Shown in pieces: positions 26,621 to 38,390 of a stretch of DNA of 64,000 bases. The stretch spans positions 1 to 64,000 of the forward strand of contig JARHVA010007797.1 in NCBI GenBank assembly GCA_037957365.1, read 5' to 3'. The notes beneath the pieces were generated by a model. It saw only the letters and a list, made by a program, of their open reading frames with translations. It was not told the DNA's origin and made no database searches. The DNA is from Torreya grandis (taxonomy: Eukaryota > Streptophyta > Pinopsida > Cupressales > Taxaceae). Every line of letters begins with the position of its first letter. Within the stretch, counting starts at the first letter, position 1. Made by a program: the position numbers and the translations under genes.

Positions 26621-27260
26621 TCCACCTGAGTATAACAAAGCCCTGCTCATTTGTATACCATTTGATCAAAAATACTATTGATTTTTACCTCTTACATGAC
26701 TATTCATAGTGTATTTTACTTGTAAAATTATTTTTTCTTAGTGATGACTCATTGTTTCATTAACACTATTGTATCATTTTCTCACCTATTTTAAATTGGA
26801 AATATTCTTCTTGTAGGGAATGTGAAGTGTTTTATGATGTGTCAAGGTTGAGTGAGTTAGTCTATTAAAATAGTGCCATTATATGCCTCTTTTCTAGTCC
26901 TCCTAGCCTAAACATTTGTCACAACCTCATAATGTAACATTGATGTGAGAAGATTTATATTAGAGAAGTGTATGTTTGGTTAGTCCTTTGTTCTCATGTG
27001 TAGCATGTAGCTGGTTGTAAGTCATCACATTATTTGGTGTATCACCTCCCTTAGGATAATTTTCTTTTAGTTTTCTCTCTCCCTTTTCCCTCACAATGTT
27101 TAGGTGTAGTAGTGTTGTAAAAGTGGTACATCAAGGGATATATCTTTATCTATATATTCACCTCATCCTTAGGCTACCCAAAACCTAGAGGTGTTTAAAT
27201 TGTTCTAATTGGATGAGGAGAGTTGAGACATCTCCTCAAAGGGTGCAAATCAAAGTGGCA
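26620..27260 (-). repeat. T1 right terminal inverted repeat
   Basis: The inverted counterpart of 22879-23530, ending on the plus strand in CAAAGTGGCA before the ATAGGTCTATT target copy. The matching blocks are better kept toward the outer end. Confidence 0.75.
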
Positions 27261-30200
27261 ATAGGTCTATTGGAAATAGTGAGTTTAAGATGACGATGGA
27301 AGTTAAGATTTTAAAGCATAAAGTGAAGTATATAATTGTTTCTAAAATTTAAAAATGACATTTTAGGGTTCATGACCTTACACTTCACTTCAAGGTTGAA
27401 TATACATATATTCCACTATCTTGTTCAAAGACTTAATATCTACCTATAGTCATAGTTTGGCATAAGTCTATGATATATGAATAAGGTTGAAGTTAAAGAT
27501 AGTTGATAGGTCTACATAACCTTTGTGAAGGAATATAAGGAATATAAGATATAAAAAAGAATCACACAATTACATGGAAGGTATTCACTTCAATCCATAT
27601 TAGGCCTAAAACACCTAAAAACACCACCTATAACTAATGAAGATAGAGTTAGTAATGGTTGTAAGTGAATTGAAGACTACATTGATGAGTGAAAATACGA
27701 GTAATTTATGGGTTTTTATCAAGGTAAATACACATGAAAATATAAAAAACCAATAAATAATTGGTTTTTCATCTATAAAATCTATTTCAAGGTATAGTTT
27801 ACATCATTAAGAGATAAAATATATAAAGGTAGAGTTATGGAAAGGACTATCTATAAGTCAGGGTTGGAAGGAATGACTTTAAAATTATAGGTGTATTACA
27901 TGATAAAGGGGTATTTTTATACCTATATAATGTCATCACCATATTTACTCTTTCCTTACAAGCTAATATTTATTCCAAATTCAATCTTTGTAAAGACACC
28001 TACAACTAACCTAGTGAACCTGCATAATCAACACATAAGTTTATAAAAATGTTTAGAAGAGGAGTTATGGAGATTTATTGATGGTTAGAGAGGGTATGTA
28101 AAGGTTTAATATAGGTTAGTCAAATTTTATAGTGAATAAAAATTCCTTCAAGAAATCAGGATCCTTTTATTATCCCTCCTAGGTCTGCATAGAGCCAGGA
28201 AACCCTGAGTTAGGGTTTTGAATTTAAAAAGTCATTTTAAGGAGTTATATCCTTAAAAAATTTCAAAAATTTGAAATTGAATTTTTTTATGGTGTTATAA
28301 TATATTTAAGAGGTTTTAACCATTTATGGACATGTATGATATGGATAAAGTGGATTATGTGTCATTATCCCTTAGAAAGACCTAATTAGAAGAGGCCTAA
28401 AGCTAGAAAAGTGGTCTAGAGGATGTTTTAAGCCAAGAAAAATTAATAATATATTAAATTAAATATATTTTGGTGAAATTAATTATCAATTTTTTATAAC
28501 TCATTTTGGTTTGTTTGTAAAACCAAGAAAACCTTAAAAAAAGGATACAAGGTAGACACAAGTAGGTATACTTTACAGGGTTGAGACAATGGATTAATTT
28601 TATTTTCATCACATACACTTCATAAAACATGTTTTAATTTGTATCAATAACTTATATCTAAGATTAATATCCACCTATAATCATGGGATTACAATTATGC
28701 TTAGTGAGATAAGTAATTCAAACTATCTTGTGTTTATTCCATGGTTCATGAATCATCAAAAAATGATGATAGTATATCATGGTTAATATTCAACACTAAA
28801 GTATTCCAATATATATATATATAACCAATATGGGATTGGTATTACATCTATAAGGGTTGTCTTAAAGTGTGTTTCATATCATTTGGAGAGAAAACTATGA
28901 GATGAGAGTCCCCAATATTGAAATCATAACCTAAAGTTGAGGTAGGAAGTATTGAAGGAAAAGAAAGTGTGTTTAGGGTGATTATATCCTCTAATTAAAA
29001 TAATATATAGATAAATAAATAAACCAAGGGATGTATGAGATGTGATTATAAGTAACCATGAGATAGAGTTCTTGTTATAGGGATAATAAATCTTAGGGAG
29101 CAATTAAAGTTGTTCTAAGTTTGATAAGAGTGGAATAGACATTATATCATGAGTATTCATTGGTAATACCATTGAGATCATTAATATAATTTTGTAATGT
29201 AAAATAAACAATAGGTCATCACCAAGGTAAACTCAGTTATGTGCTAAAATTGGACATGTATAGACTGAATGGACCATAAGATGATGTATCTATAAGAGAA
29301 TGAAGTCTTGAGGAATCTCAAAAGACTTTGGGTTACATAATAATCAATAAATAATATATAATAAATCATAATTTAATAGGATATATTTATTAAGAACGTG
29401 ATACCTATAGCCAAGGGCATCACCTTGGAACATTTAGGCTTATACACCAGCTTAGAAACACATAATTCTTGTTTAAAAGATGAATTGAAAAGAAATTAAG
29501 GTTCATTAAATAATGATAGTTTGAAAGTGATAAATGTAATTATCAAGGTCATAAATTTATATCCAAACATATAAATCAAAGGCATACACTAACAATTCAG
29601 TCGTTTACCTCATAAAGATGCCTATAGCCTTATAAAACACAGGCCCATCTTTGAGTTTATGAAGAGGATGAAGGGACAATAATATATGATAGAGTCAAAT
29701 GATCAATGATGGATTCATGAATATAATTAATATATGAATAATATTAGTATTTTAACATTCAATGTCCATTAAAGATCTACAGTCAAGGTTATATTTGAAA
29801 TGTCCACACATAGTCCATGTTTGAGGGAAAATTTAGGAAAATTGAAGGTTTGAAGGTGATAGAGAGCTGATCTAACCTCTAAAAATGGTATATAGGGTAT
29901 TCATGACAAAAATTATGAATCCATGGTTTCTATCTGGCATATTTAACAAAGGATATACACCCTATTTTAACTCAGAGATGAGGCACTCTCCATGAAAATT
30001 CAGATAATTATTGACAATTTTGGAGAATTTGGTGATTTTATATCATCTACAGATGGACTAAATATATAAAACATGGTAATAACGATCTCCATGACCATAT
30101 AAAACTATTAATGAAATAATAAATGTCACATTTATATTGTAAAAACTCACTATTTTGTTACAAACTTCGTATAGTCATGATCAGTCATTCAATTAGGTAA

Positions 30201-32126
30201 CCATACAATTAGTTTCAAGAAAAATGAGTTTTGAGGTCCTTACAAATAATATCTAACTATGAAAAATTATATAAATGATATTAATTATTGGTTATAATAT
30301 TCCATAATATTATATATTCCACATAAATATTGGAATTATTTATTTTTTTGTCACATCCATGTGTTTGTCTATTAATATCACCATTGGAACTCAGAAGGTT
30401 TTTTTAAAGAGTTTCAGGTTTGATAGAGATTTTTGAGCTTGATTATAGTTTTTTAATAAATGATAAATTTTATTTAAGTTAATCATATTCTACTTGAGGT
30501 ATTTAATACTCATGGTTTCACACAAGGATTCCCTTGAGGACTAGCTAAAAGAGAATGATTACATCAAGATTATGTGTATAATTTGAAACTTTTGATTGTT
30601 TCAAAATTTTTGAAGTATAATATGCTTTATGGATTTATATATGCCACATAAAAGTTTTTTAAAGTAGATAAATACAATGAAAAAGTCTTTTTTTGTTTTT
30701 AAGAGCTAATTTGAGCTACTTTAGTCTTGACACTCATTTTGACTCCCCTATTTAAATGCTCATATCTTTCACCACATGAGGAGTTTGACCAAATGATTTC
30801 AATATGTTTTGATGAAACATATGTAATTTAAATAAATTAAGGATTGATTTTTTTTTAGGGGCTGAGGTTTATGAAATATTGTTAAGACTATAAGTAGGTC
30901 TAAAATGCAAGCAAAACCCCACAAGCAAATTTATTTACACCCATATCTTTTCACACCTTATGCATGGGAACCCAAGATTATCGATAAAGTTGAATTGGTT
31001 TATGGAATTAATATTATTTTAAATAATTTATGGAATTGATTTATATATCTTATGAATGATAGTTAAGAAGGTAGGCTTGTCTAAGCTACCAAAGACCCTA
31101 TTTTGACCACTTTTGAGTTTTTGAGATCATAGGCCCATGAAATGGCATGTAATAGCTTATAAATATTTTGAATCATTATGGGACTCTCTAAAGATAATTT
31201 TTGACCTATTTATTAGAATAAATTGGCACATGTGGGTGCCTAGAAGGCCCAAAATGGCCTAATAATGCCTATTTTTGTATGTATCCAAAGAAAGAAATGG
31301 TATAGATTCATATAAGAAGCCTAATGTAATAATCACCACCATTATATGGAGATATGATCCCTTATCAGAGGTTTATAGGCCGATTGGCTTAGCTAACAAG
31401 TCAAAAAACCCATCTTCTCTAATAATTTTTGAGTGGTTATAGGTTTAATAGAGATTTCAACCATTATTATAGGTCTTAAAGGTGGCATAAAAATTATTTT
31501 CATCCATAATAGGAAGGATATGGATGCATGTAAGAATTAAATAGGTATGAATGTGGCTCTCATGGTAACAAATATCCTTGGGAATAGGTTTTAAAATAAC
31601 TAGTTGAAGGTGGTTTGAGCTTGAAGACCTCCATCTATGGAGTCTAAGAGATTTTCACATTCCATGGTGTCTTTTTTAGGTTGGAAGATGAAACATTATT
31701 TGAGAAAAAAATATAAAAAACTCAAATTTAATCTTCACTATTAGTGCAAACATCAAATTTGAGAATGACTAACCATGTTATCAAGTATCCCAACACAAGA
31801 CAAGTGGAGATGGGGTGTAGAAGTCAAGTGGAGGATTTTTGGGGAGTTTAGGAGTAAATTGGAGCATTCGATGAGGCTTATATATGTTTTAAGACATTTC
31901 TCAAGTTAGTGTAGCATGATGTCATCTTACATGAGAAAATGTTGTATTCTAATGCCTTTTTGGGCCAATGGGAGAGCTTAAAGACATTTTTGACTTTGGA
32001 GGATTAATTTTTAAGTGAGGATCAGTGCTTAAGTAATTTTAATTTTATTGAGACTCCATGGAAGGTCATTGAGTTACATGTATTGAATTATGAAATATTT
32101 CTTCTCCTCTCCCTTTCATTTTATCC

Positions 32127-32133
32127 TATATAT
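32127..32133 (+). promoter_or_regulatory. Putative LTR TATA box (3' LTR of G1)
   Basis: CCTATATATCCCTTTTCTCT repeats the motif found at 10706-10712 in the left LTR, at the same distance (about 630-650 bp) from the LTR end. The motif is conserved while flanking bases differ. Confidence 0.45.
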
Positions 32134-32762
32134 CCCTTTTCTCTCCATTGTAAAAGAATACTCTAATTTGGAAAGGTAAAGCCCTCTCAAAAATTCTAAA
32201 AACAACATTTTGAAGTAATATTACAACTTATTTTTCCTACATCTAGTGCTCTAGTCATCTTGTGCATGATTACTTTGTGGATGGGTGTTCTTGTTTGGTG
32301 ATTCTCCTCATTTATTACCTTTTTATAGGTATTCAAGGTATTTTTAGGTCTGAACTTATGCTTTCTTGATCATTAATTAGGGTATATCATGAGTTTGATA
32401 TTCCTCCATGCTCCATCTCTTGTCTAGGAGGCCTAGTTTTAGAAATATTGGTGAAAAATAACTAGTTTGAGTGATTATATGAGTGAGGGTTGTCTTTGAT
32501 CTACCTTAGTCTTAGTTTCATGAAATTTAGAGTGTATTTTATTTTGGTTTATCACATTGTGTGTTTTATTCATCCTTTTCAAAACTTCTATCACTTTTCC
32601 AAGAAAAATTAGTAGTTTAGGTGAGCTACCAAGAGGAACCAACCTTCTCTGAAGGTTAAACCTCATTATAGGATACCCAAAACCTAGGGTTGATCCCATT
32701 TTATATCCATAATTGAGAGACCAAAAAAACCTCTCAAAATGGTATAATTGTGTGCTACAATA

Positions 32763-32767
32763 GTCCC
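32763..32767. repeat. Target-site duplication of G1, right copy (GTCCC)
   Basis: GTCCC follows the last base of the right LTR and pairs with 3367-3371. Directly beyond it the minus-strand G3 integrase frame continues with the codons for Leu-Leu-Trp-Asp. Confidence 0.85.
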
Positions 32768-33730
32768 ATAACAATATTAAATCTAAAATATAAAAGGTTT
32801 TCACTTGTGCTTTCTTATCAAACCATGTCTTTGTATAAACTAGATATTTACTAAAAATTTGTATGCATTCATCCCCTTTATCTTATAATTATATTAAATA
32901 TAAAAATATATTCTAAATTCCTTGATCTACTTCCATGTAATCATGCATGAAATGATAAGTGGGCTTCTTGAGTCTCATTGGGTAATTTGGCTTTACTCCA
33001 TAGACAAGAAAAAATGGGAAATTTTAAAGATTTGTCTATACCTTATTTTGTTAACCCATATAGCATATTTAAGGATCATATTCCAATTTAAAATATTTTG
33101 GTCAATTGACTTATTCGTGGAATTTGAAAAATTATTATTGGTAGACTCTTCCAAACCATTTCCTTGGGGATAATAGTTTGAAGAGAATTTCAATGTAATT
33201 CCATTTTGATAAGCCCACTTAGTCATATCTGCTTCTTAAAAAGTAGGTTTTTTCTCATATAAATGTCATAGATGAGTCCCAAATCATTTTATAATGTATT
33301 CTTATACAAATTTAATAACTTCTTTAGATATTCTATTTATATTTTTTTAGCTTCAGTCCACCTTATATAATAGTTTGTTGTGGTGATAATTAACTTGTAA
33401 CCAACTTATGAGTTCATATCAATCGCTCCAATAAATTTTAATCCCAACTAGAAAAGGTAAATTATTATATTACTACTTTTAGAAGCATACGATCATGAAT
33501 ATCCCTTTTAGTAAATATTTGACATGAATGACAAGTCCTCACATGTGCATAAGCATCTTTTAATAATATTGGATAATAGTATCCACTTTGATAATTATGT
33601 GTGATGTGACATTATTATAAGGATGACCACTTCCTAAATTATCATGAAATTAATTAATCACTTTTTTTGCTTCATCCTTATACAAAAAAATCAAGTAAAT
33701 CTTTTCATGATTCCTATAATAAATTAATCT
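32768..33730 (-). pseudogene. G3 integrase: zinc, catalytic and start of C-terminal domain
   Basis: The minus-strand gypsy integrase is cut by G1 at its C-terminal domain (LLWD ends at the junction). The catalytic core is clear at 32993-33226: WAYQNGITLKFSSNYYPQGN is followed by GLEESTNNN, which retains the catalytic Glu. The upstream zinc-binding region lies around 33480-33680. The 109-codon minus frame at 32475-32804 crosses the G3/G1 junction, so only its first codons belong to integrase and the rest is G1 LTR read backwards. Frameshifts separate the blocks. Confidence 0.8.
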
Positions 33731-33859
33731 TCTTAGCCACATATAGTTTTTAACCTTCAGTCTTAGTGTTCTTCTTTATATTTTATCAAAATGGGTTGGT
33801 GGCTTTCCATAAAGCCAATAATGAACAATTGAATCATACCATGGACGAAAATTAACTTT

Positions 33860-35170
33860 ATATTAATCTAATTATACAATGGAAATTCTAGGATCTACTT
33901 CTAAAATTAGCTTTGACAAACTTCAACCACGTACCATTTTTTAGGTTTCACTTCGATGTCATATTCTTGAATTTTAATAACCCATCATCCTCTTCTCTCA
34001 CCTAGATCATTATGTCCTATAATTTTCTTGACTACAAGGTTTGTAACTATGGCATGTACCTTGTTTCTCAATATATAATGACCAATTGTTTTCTGCTACC
34101 TTCACTAATGTGTAGGCTTATTTATCCAATGTATGGTATTTTAGTTTATCTTCTTAAAAATATGTTATCATAAAATATATGAGGTACTCTCCATATTTGA
34201 ACCTTTGTGTCAACACTATTAAAATCATGTGATCATAAGTGAAAGACTAAATATATAAATATTTAGAATAATCTAGGTTGACCAATATAATATATTGCAT
34301 AATTGCATCCTCGATCTCTTGAAATGCTTTCTTCAAAAAAGTGTCTTATTCTATCTTAGCCTATATTTTAACATAACATTCATAGGTTTAGTGATCTTAA
34401 TGATACTATAAATAAACCTTTTTACAAAATTAATCTTTCCAAAAAAAGATTTAAACTCTTTCTTGCTATTTGGTAGCTAAATTTATGAAATGTGATTAAC
34501 TTATTATGGGCCAATTGGCACACCTTATTTGTTGATAAGGTGACCTATAAGCTTAATTTGAGTTACACATAAGATAACTTTTTTGGGGTTAAGAGATATT
34601 ACAAACCTTTTTTATAATTCAAATACATTTTCTATATGAATTAAATTATTTGATATTTTTCTAAAAATTACAGTCAAGTCATCCATGCATACTACTATGC
34701 ACTTACCAATTAGGCCTTTGAAATTAGTGTTTATAGCTCACTAAAATGTGGCACCAACATCAAGCAAGTAAAATGGAATTTTTTTATACATAGGTGCCAC
34801 ACTTAGTGGTGAATGTTGTTTTGAATCTATCTTCTCTATCTACTAAGATCTGGTTTTATCTCAATAATCATTTCAAAAAGGACATCATCTTTGAACCACA
34901 ACTTGTTGAACAAATTCATCAAGTAAAGGAAAAGGGTAATTGTCTCCATTTGATGCATGATTTAAATTTATAAAATCTATACAAATGTGTATTTCTAAAC
35001 TTTTATTCCTTACATGTACTATGTTTTCTACCCAAGTTGAATGGTTCACTTAGAAGATAATTCCAACAGATAAAATATTCTAGACTTCTTTCAAAATGAG
35101 TGGTTTTAAGACTCGATTGAGTGGCCTATTATGTTGCCTCAAGGGTTTTTAACTAGGATTTAGGGTAATT
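33860..35170 (-). pseudogene. G3 reverse transcriptase and RNase H remnant
   Basis: Minus-strand RT with a recognisable NYPFPLLDEF block near 34930 and the active-site motif IVVCMDDLTVIF near 34665-34715, where YxDD has become CMDD with both Asp kept. The thumb and connection follow at about 34300-34640. A degraded RNase H lies at about 33860-34290. Many frameshifts and stops interrupt it, and no frame exceeds 60 codons here. The order downstream of the extra RNase H agrees with G2. Confidence 0.75.
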
Positions 35171-35479
35171 TTATGGGTCATAACGTGAGGGTTGAACACC
35201 TTCAGATCCTTATAACCTCATGTTATGATAACTTGATAATGCAACAAAATTTTCTTCAATATTTGCATCTCTCCATTGTTGCATTCAGGTCCAATCACCA
35301 TGTTTAAAATTCATGAATTCTAAATTAGTTAAAAATACTTTATTGATCTATATTCTATGTTTTTTAGGTTATACAATATATCAAGTGATAACATACCTTT
35401 TAGAATATGATTATATTTCAAAAAAAATACTCAATTAGGATTGTATTTTTATTCTTAAAAAAAAAGTTATTATTCTTTG

Positions 35480-36026
35480 TCAATCACTTGCGAATAAAAA
35501 TATTTGGAGTTAGATAATAAATCAAAAATTTAATTATTATCAATAAAAAGTTGGAAATTTTTAACATTATCAAGTATAAAAGACAAGAGATCAATTCTAA
35601 TAATTTTTTTTGTAAGTCAGTCTTATCTAATGATGTGAGGTTATTAACTAAGATGGATAATTTACCAACCACTACATTTTCATCTCTAAGGATGACTAAA
35701 ATGATAAAATTATTAAAAGATTTAGTCATGTCCAAAACATGATGTTTGTATTTCTTTAAATAGGAAAACATGCATTAAAACTTGTTATGCACCTAGTTGA
35801 CAACCAATTAAGAATCATTAAAGACTCTTGATTGATGGACATCATACCTAATTAAAAAGTATGTACCTAACACCAAAGATTCATACTTTCTCGTGTTTTT
35901 AGTACAATGAAATTGTAATAGAAAATATGCAACACCTTTCTTACCATTGGGATCAATGAGGACAATACCAACCCTAGAAAATTACTTGGATTATGATCCA
36001 TCCAAATAAAGTGACCACATTCCTAA
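35480..36026 (-). pseudogene. G3 extra RNase H domain upstream of RT
   Basis: The minus translation begins WSLYLDGS at about 36020, followed by RVGIVLIDPNGKKGVAYFLL, RKYESLVLG (35870-35895), RVFNDS (about 35805-35825) and a tail YLKKYKHHVLDMTKSFNNF...ILRDEN. The three acidic positions Asp, Glu and Asp of RNase HI are all present here, unlike in G1 and G2, although stops replace several residues. C1 inserted at 36031/36032, just before the first strand of this domain, separating it from protease at 42830-43330. Confidence 0.8.
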
Positions 36027-36031
36027 ATTAT
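36027..36031. repeat. C1 target-site duplication, left copy (ATTAT)
   Basis: ATTAT immediately precedes the C1 LTR and recurs at 42819-42823 immediately after the other LTR, a perfect 5-bp duplication. Confidence 0.8.
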
Positions 36032-36607
36032 ATAATTATTTTAACCCAAGAGTAATCATAAATGACATAAAATTAAAGTATGATAAAAATAAATAATTCA
36101 AAACACTAAGTTACCTCTCAAGAGCAAACCATAATTGACAAGAATTTTAAATTTGGAAACTACACATATCAGAGAAAAACCCATGTGATCTTATTATAAG
36201 GATTGGAACTAAAATATCTACAAGTAAAATATTGAATCAAGATAAAAAGAGAGTAATAGAGAGACCTATAACATTCTTAGTGAGGAAAAGAGGACATGAA
36301 GGGATCTTTTATAAATCTAGAGGAGGAAATTGGGAGTTACATAGAATCTTATTATGACCTTTCAATCTCCCTAAGTGTGTTCCACTTTTGTCCTATTCCC
36401 TTAAAAATATAAGGGTGGTGTGTGCCATGAAGGAGTAGTTTCTCATTCAAGTAACTCCCAAATCCTAAAGTAGCATAAAGAGGTGAGTGAAACCTCATGG
36501 AGTCTAAGTTTATGTGAATTAATAATGCATATAAATATAAACTCATCACACATGAAAAAGAAACTTAGGATAAAATAAATTATCCTAAATAAAGGGTAAT
36601 CCTAACA
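36032..36607 (-). repeat. C1 3' LTR (576 bp)
   Basis: This matches 42240-42818 along its whole length, for example CATGTGAT.TTATTATAAGG and CTATCCTAAATAAA near its end. On the minus strand it starts TGTTAGGATTACC. The outer CA end is degraded. Confidence 0.85.
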
Positions 36608-36620
36608 CTCCCCCTTAAAC
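36608..36620 (-). promoter_or_regulatory. C1 polypurine tract
   Basis: On the minus strand GTTTAAGGGGGAG abuts the LTR start TGTTAGG. This is the expected plus-strand primer for second-strand synthesis and confirms the orientation. Confidence 0.75.
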
Positions 36621-36899
36621 TTTATTTAGGTTTACAAATAAATAATAAGGGATGAAACATCACTAACTCTCCCCATTGATGAGAACTTCCTTCAATCCTA
36701 AATTGTTACAAAATAAGACAAACTTGTCCTAACATCGTGGTTTAATGAAGATATCATCCTTTTTTTCTTCAATAGGATATAAATAAAGAAGAATTTCATT
36801 GTATTCAAGAAGTTTGCACTGAAAGTGATGCTGAATTTTACTGTGATTAGACCTTGCATGGAAAACTAGATTTTTTTCTAAGTTAATGGAACTTTTATT

Positions 36900-37550
36900 A
36901 TCACCAAAAATTCAAAGTAACCAAATTTTGACTGTGGCCCAAATATATAATAAGTCTTCTAATCTAAATTGCTTCCTTTGAAACATGATTAAAAGCTTTA
37001 TACTTAGATTATATGGAAGATAAAGATAAAGTATTTTTATTTTTAATATTCCATGAAATAGGATAGAACCTAAATATAAGTAATAACCACTTTTGGATCT
37101 ACGATCATTATGATCACCAACGTAGTCAAAATCTAAATAACTTGTTGAGGAAAAATTGCTATACAAGGTATACTCAATGCTAAAGTTAGAGTACCCATTT
37201 AATATCATAAATAATTCTTTTAGCATCATTAAAATGAGTAGCTTGAGGTTTATACATAAGGTGAGACACCAATCCAAAATAAAATTGAATATCCAGATGA
37301 GTATGAGTACGACAATTCAATCTACCAACTAATTATTTATAGAGAGTTAGATCAATAATTTTTATTTCCATGTCATTAAGTAATTTAATACCAAGTTCAG
37401 AAGGAGTAAAAATAGGTTTACAATATTACATACTAAATATAGTTATTAAATCATATGCATGTTTATATTGAGAAATAGATATGATATCCTTTTCTTTTAA
37501 AACTTGAATGCCTATAAAGTAATGTAAGAGAGCCAAATCATTTGTTTCAA
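36900..37550 (-). pseudogene. C1 RNase H
   Basis: The minus translation has STSYLDFDYVGDHNDRRSKS followed by GYYLYLGS, which corresponds to the copia RNase H motif containing the Asp-Tyr-Ala-Gly-Asp block and a Ser-Gly-Tyr turn. The frame is open at 36912-37277 apart from shifts at its start. Histidines and the distal Asp cannot be placed because of frame changes. It follows RT as usual for copia. Confidence 0.8.
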
Positions 37551-38390
37551 AGGTATTATTCAAAGAATATTTAGTGAAAGAAACCAATGAACTATTACCA
37601 TAAGTTATGATTAAGTCATAAAAATAAAAAAATAATGATAACTATTCCATTTAGATTATTTTTGACAAAAATATTAGGATCATTAGAACTACGACTAATT
37701 TCCTTGATTAATAAAACTAGGTGGATGAGACATGTAAATTTATTCATTTAATTCACCATTTAATAAATCACTCTTAACATCCATTTGATAAACATGCCAT
37801 GCATGTGAGCAGCTAAAGCTGAAACAACTTCAATTTTGGGAATCTTAGCAATAGGAGCTAAATTTTCATTATATTCAATTCCTTCAATTTGATAAAAATA
37901 AAATTATTAACTAATATAGATTCACATTTTTCAATTTGATTATAAAAATTAAACTTAGTTTTAAACAACTATTTACAGCCTACCAAGTGATGCCCTTTAG
38001 GTAGTGGGACTAAGTCCCAAGTGTTATTGAAAATCAAAGAGTTGTATTTATCATGCATTGTTTTTTACCAATTAGAGTGATCTTTAGATTTTTTTAGAGT
38101 TTTAATATCATTATTGTGCATAATTATTTACCTCAAAGCATAATTATAAAATTGTATTAAGATCGACATTAATTCTTGAATCTTTTATAGTAGTCATGGC
38201 CCACATAGGCATAGATTTAGGTGGATAAATACTATAATAAGGAGAATGGATTTTAGGAACAAAATTATTATGAAACACATCATTATGATCATCATTATCT
38301 TCAAAATTAAAATAATAATAAACTATATCAAGATAATCTGAATTGGAAACACAATCAAGTACACCATTTTCATCAATGTTAACATGATTT
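37551..38390 (-). pseudogene. C1 reverse transcriptase
   Basis: The region between the integrase tail and RNase H holds decayed copia RT. Near the active site the minus translation reads LFFYFYDLIITYGN, where the family has YVDD, so the second catalytic Asp is gone. Only fragments are open, with many frameshifts. Orientation and order are secure from the neighbouring domains. Confidence 0.65.

Larger units (their letters stand above)
22879..27260. mobile_element. T1: long-TIR DNA transposon, probably Mutator-like, non-autonomous
   Basis: A 4.4-kb insertion in the right G1 LTR, absent from the left LTR. Its ends are inverted repeats of about 650 bp: 22879-23530 against 26620-27260 reversed. 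Both start TGYCACTT-like and share blocks such as CTCTCCTCATCCAA and CACCTCTAGG. The flanking duplication of 8-11 bp and the long TIRs fit Mutator-like elements; hAT is less likely because its TIRs are short. A third partial copy of the terminus (about 26366-26620) lies just inside the right TIR in the orientation of the left end. The 2.8-kb interior encodes no transposase that I can recognise. Confidence 0.75.
3372..32762 (+). mobile_element. G1: Ty3/gypsy element with about 8-kb LTRs
   Basis: A plus-strand gypsy element of 29.4 kb as it stands, or about 22.4 kb after subtracting nested N1 and T1. Two collinear LTRs (3372-11358 and 20411-32762) flank an interior with gag, protease, an extra RNase H, RT, RNase H and integrase in that order. 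GTCCC flanks it on both sides, and the interrupted G3 integrase continues across it, so both ends are well defined. The coordinate offset between LTRs stays near 17,030 before T1 and near 21,400 after it. By eye the LTRs differ at very roughly one base in five or six, so the insertion is old. No frame is intact. Similarity to the Tat/Ogre group is suggested by size and additional RNase H, but not proven. Confidence 0.85.
20411..32762 (+). repeat. 3' LTR of G1 (about 7.96 kb without T1)
   Basis: The right copy of the giant LTR starts TGTTGTCCAAAATTA and ends CTACAATA before GTCCC. It is split at 22879-27260 by T1; subtracting T1 and its duplicated site leaves about 7.96 kb against 7.99 kb for the left copy. 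The collinear match to the left LTR is uninterrupted on both sides of T1. A short segment (31804-32007) aligns gap-free with 10382-10585 but shows three stops in the frame that is open in the left copy. Confidence 0.85.

Noticed and set aside
22879..27260. T1 as a CACTA-type element because its ends read CACTT.
   Set aside because: CACTA elements make 3-bp duplications and have short TIRs. Here the duplication is 8-11 bp, the TIRs are about 650 bp, and CACTT is not at the very end.
20411..32762. The 3.4-11.3 kb and 20.4-32.8 kb blocks as a segmental duplication of host DNA.
   Set aside because: They flank a gypsy interior exactly and end at matched GTCCC target copies, with the interrupted integrase continuing outside, so they are LTRs.
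32475..32804. A 109-codon minus-strand frame considered as a gene.
   Set aside because: It crosses the G1/G3 junction at 32762-32767. Only its first part is integrase; the rest is the G1 LTR read in reverse.
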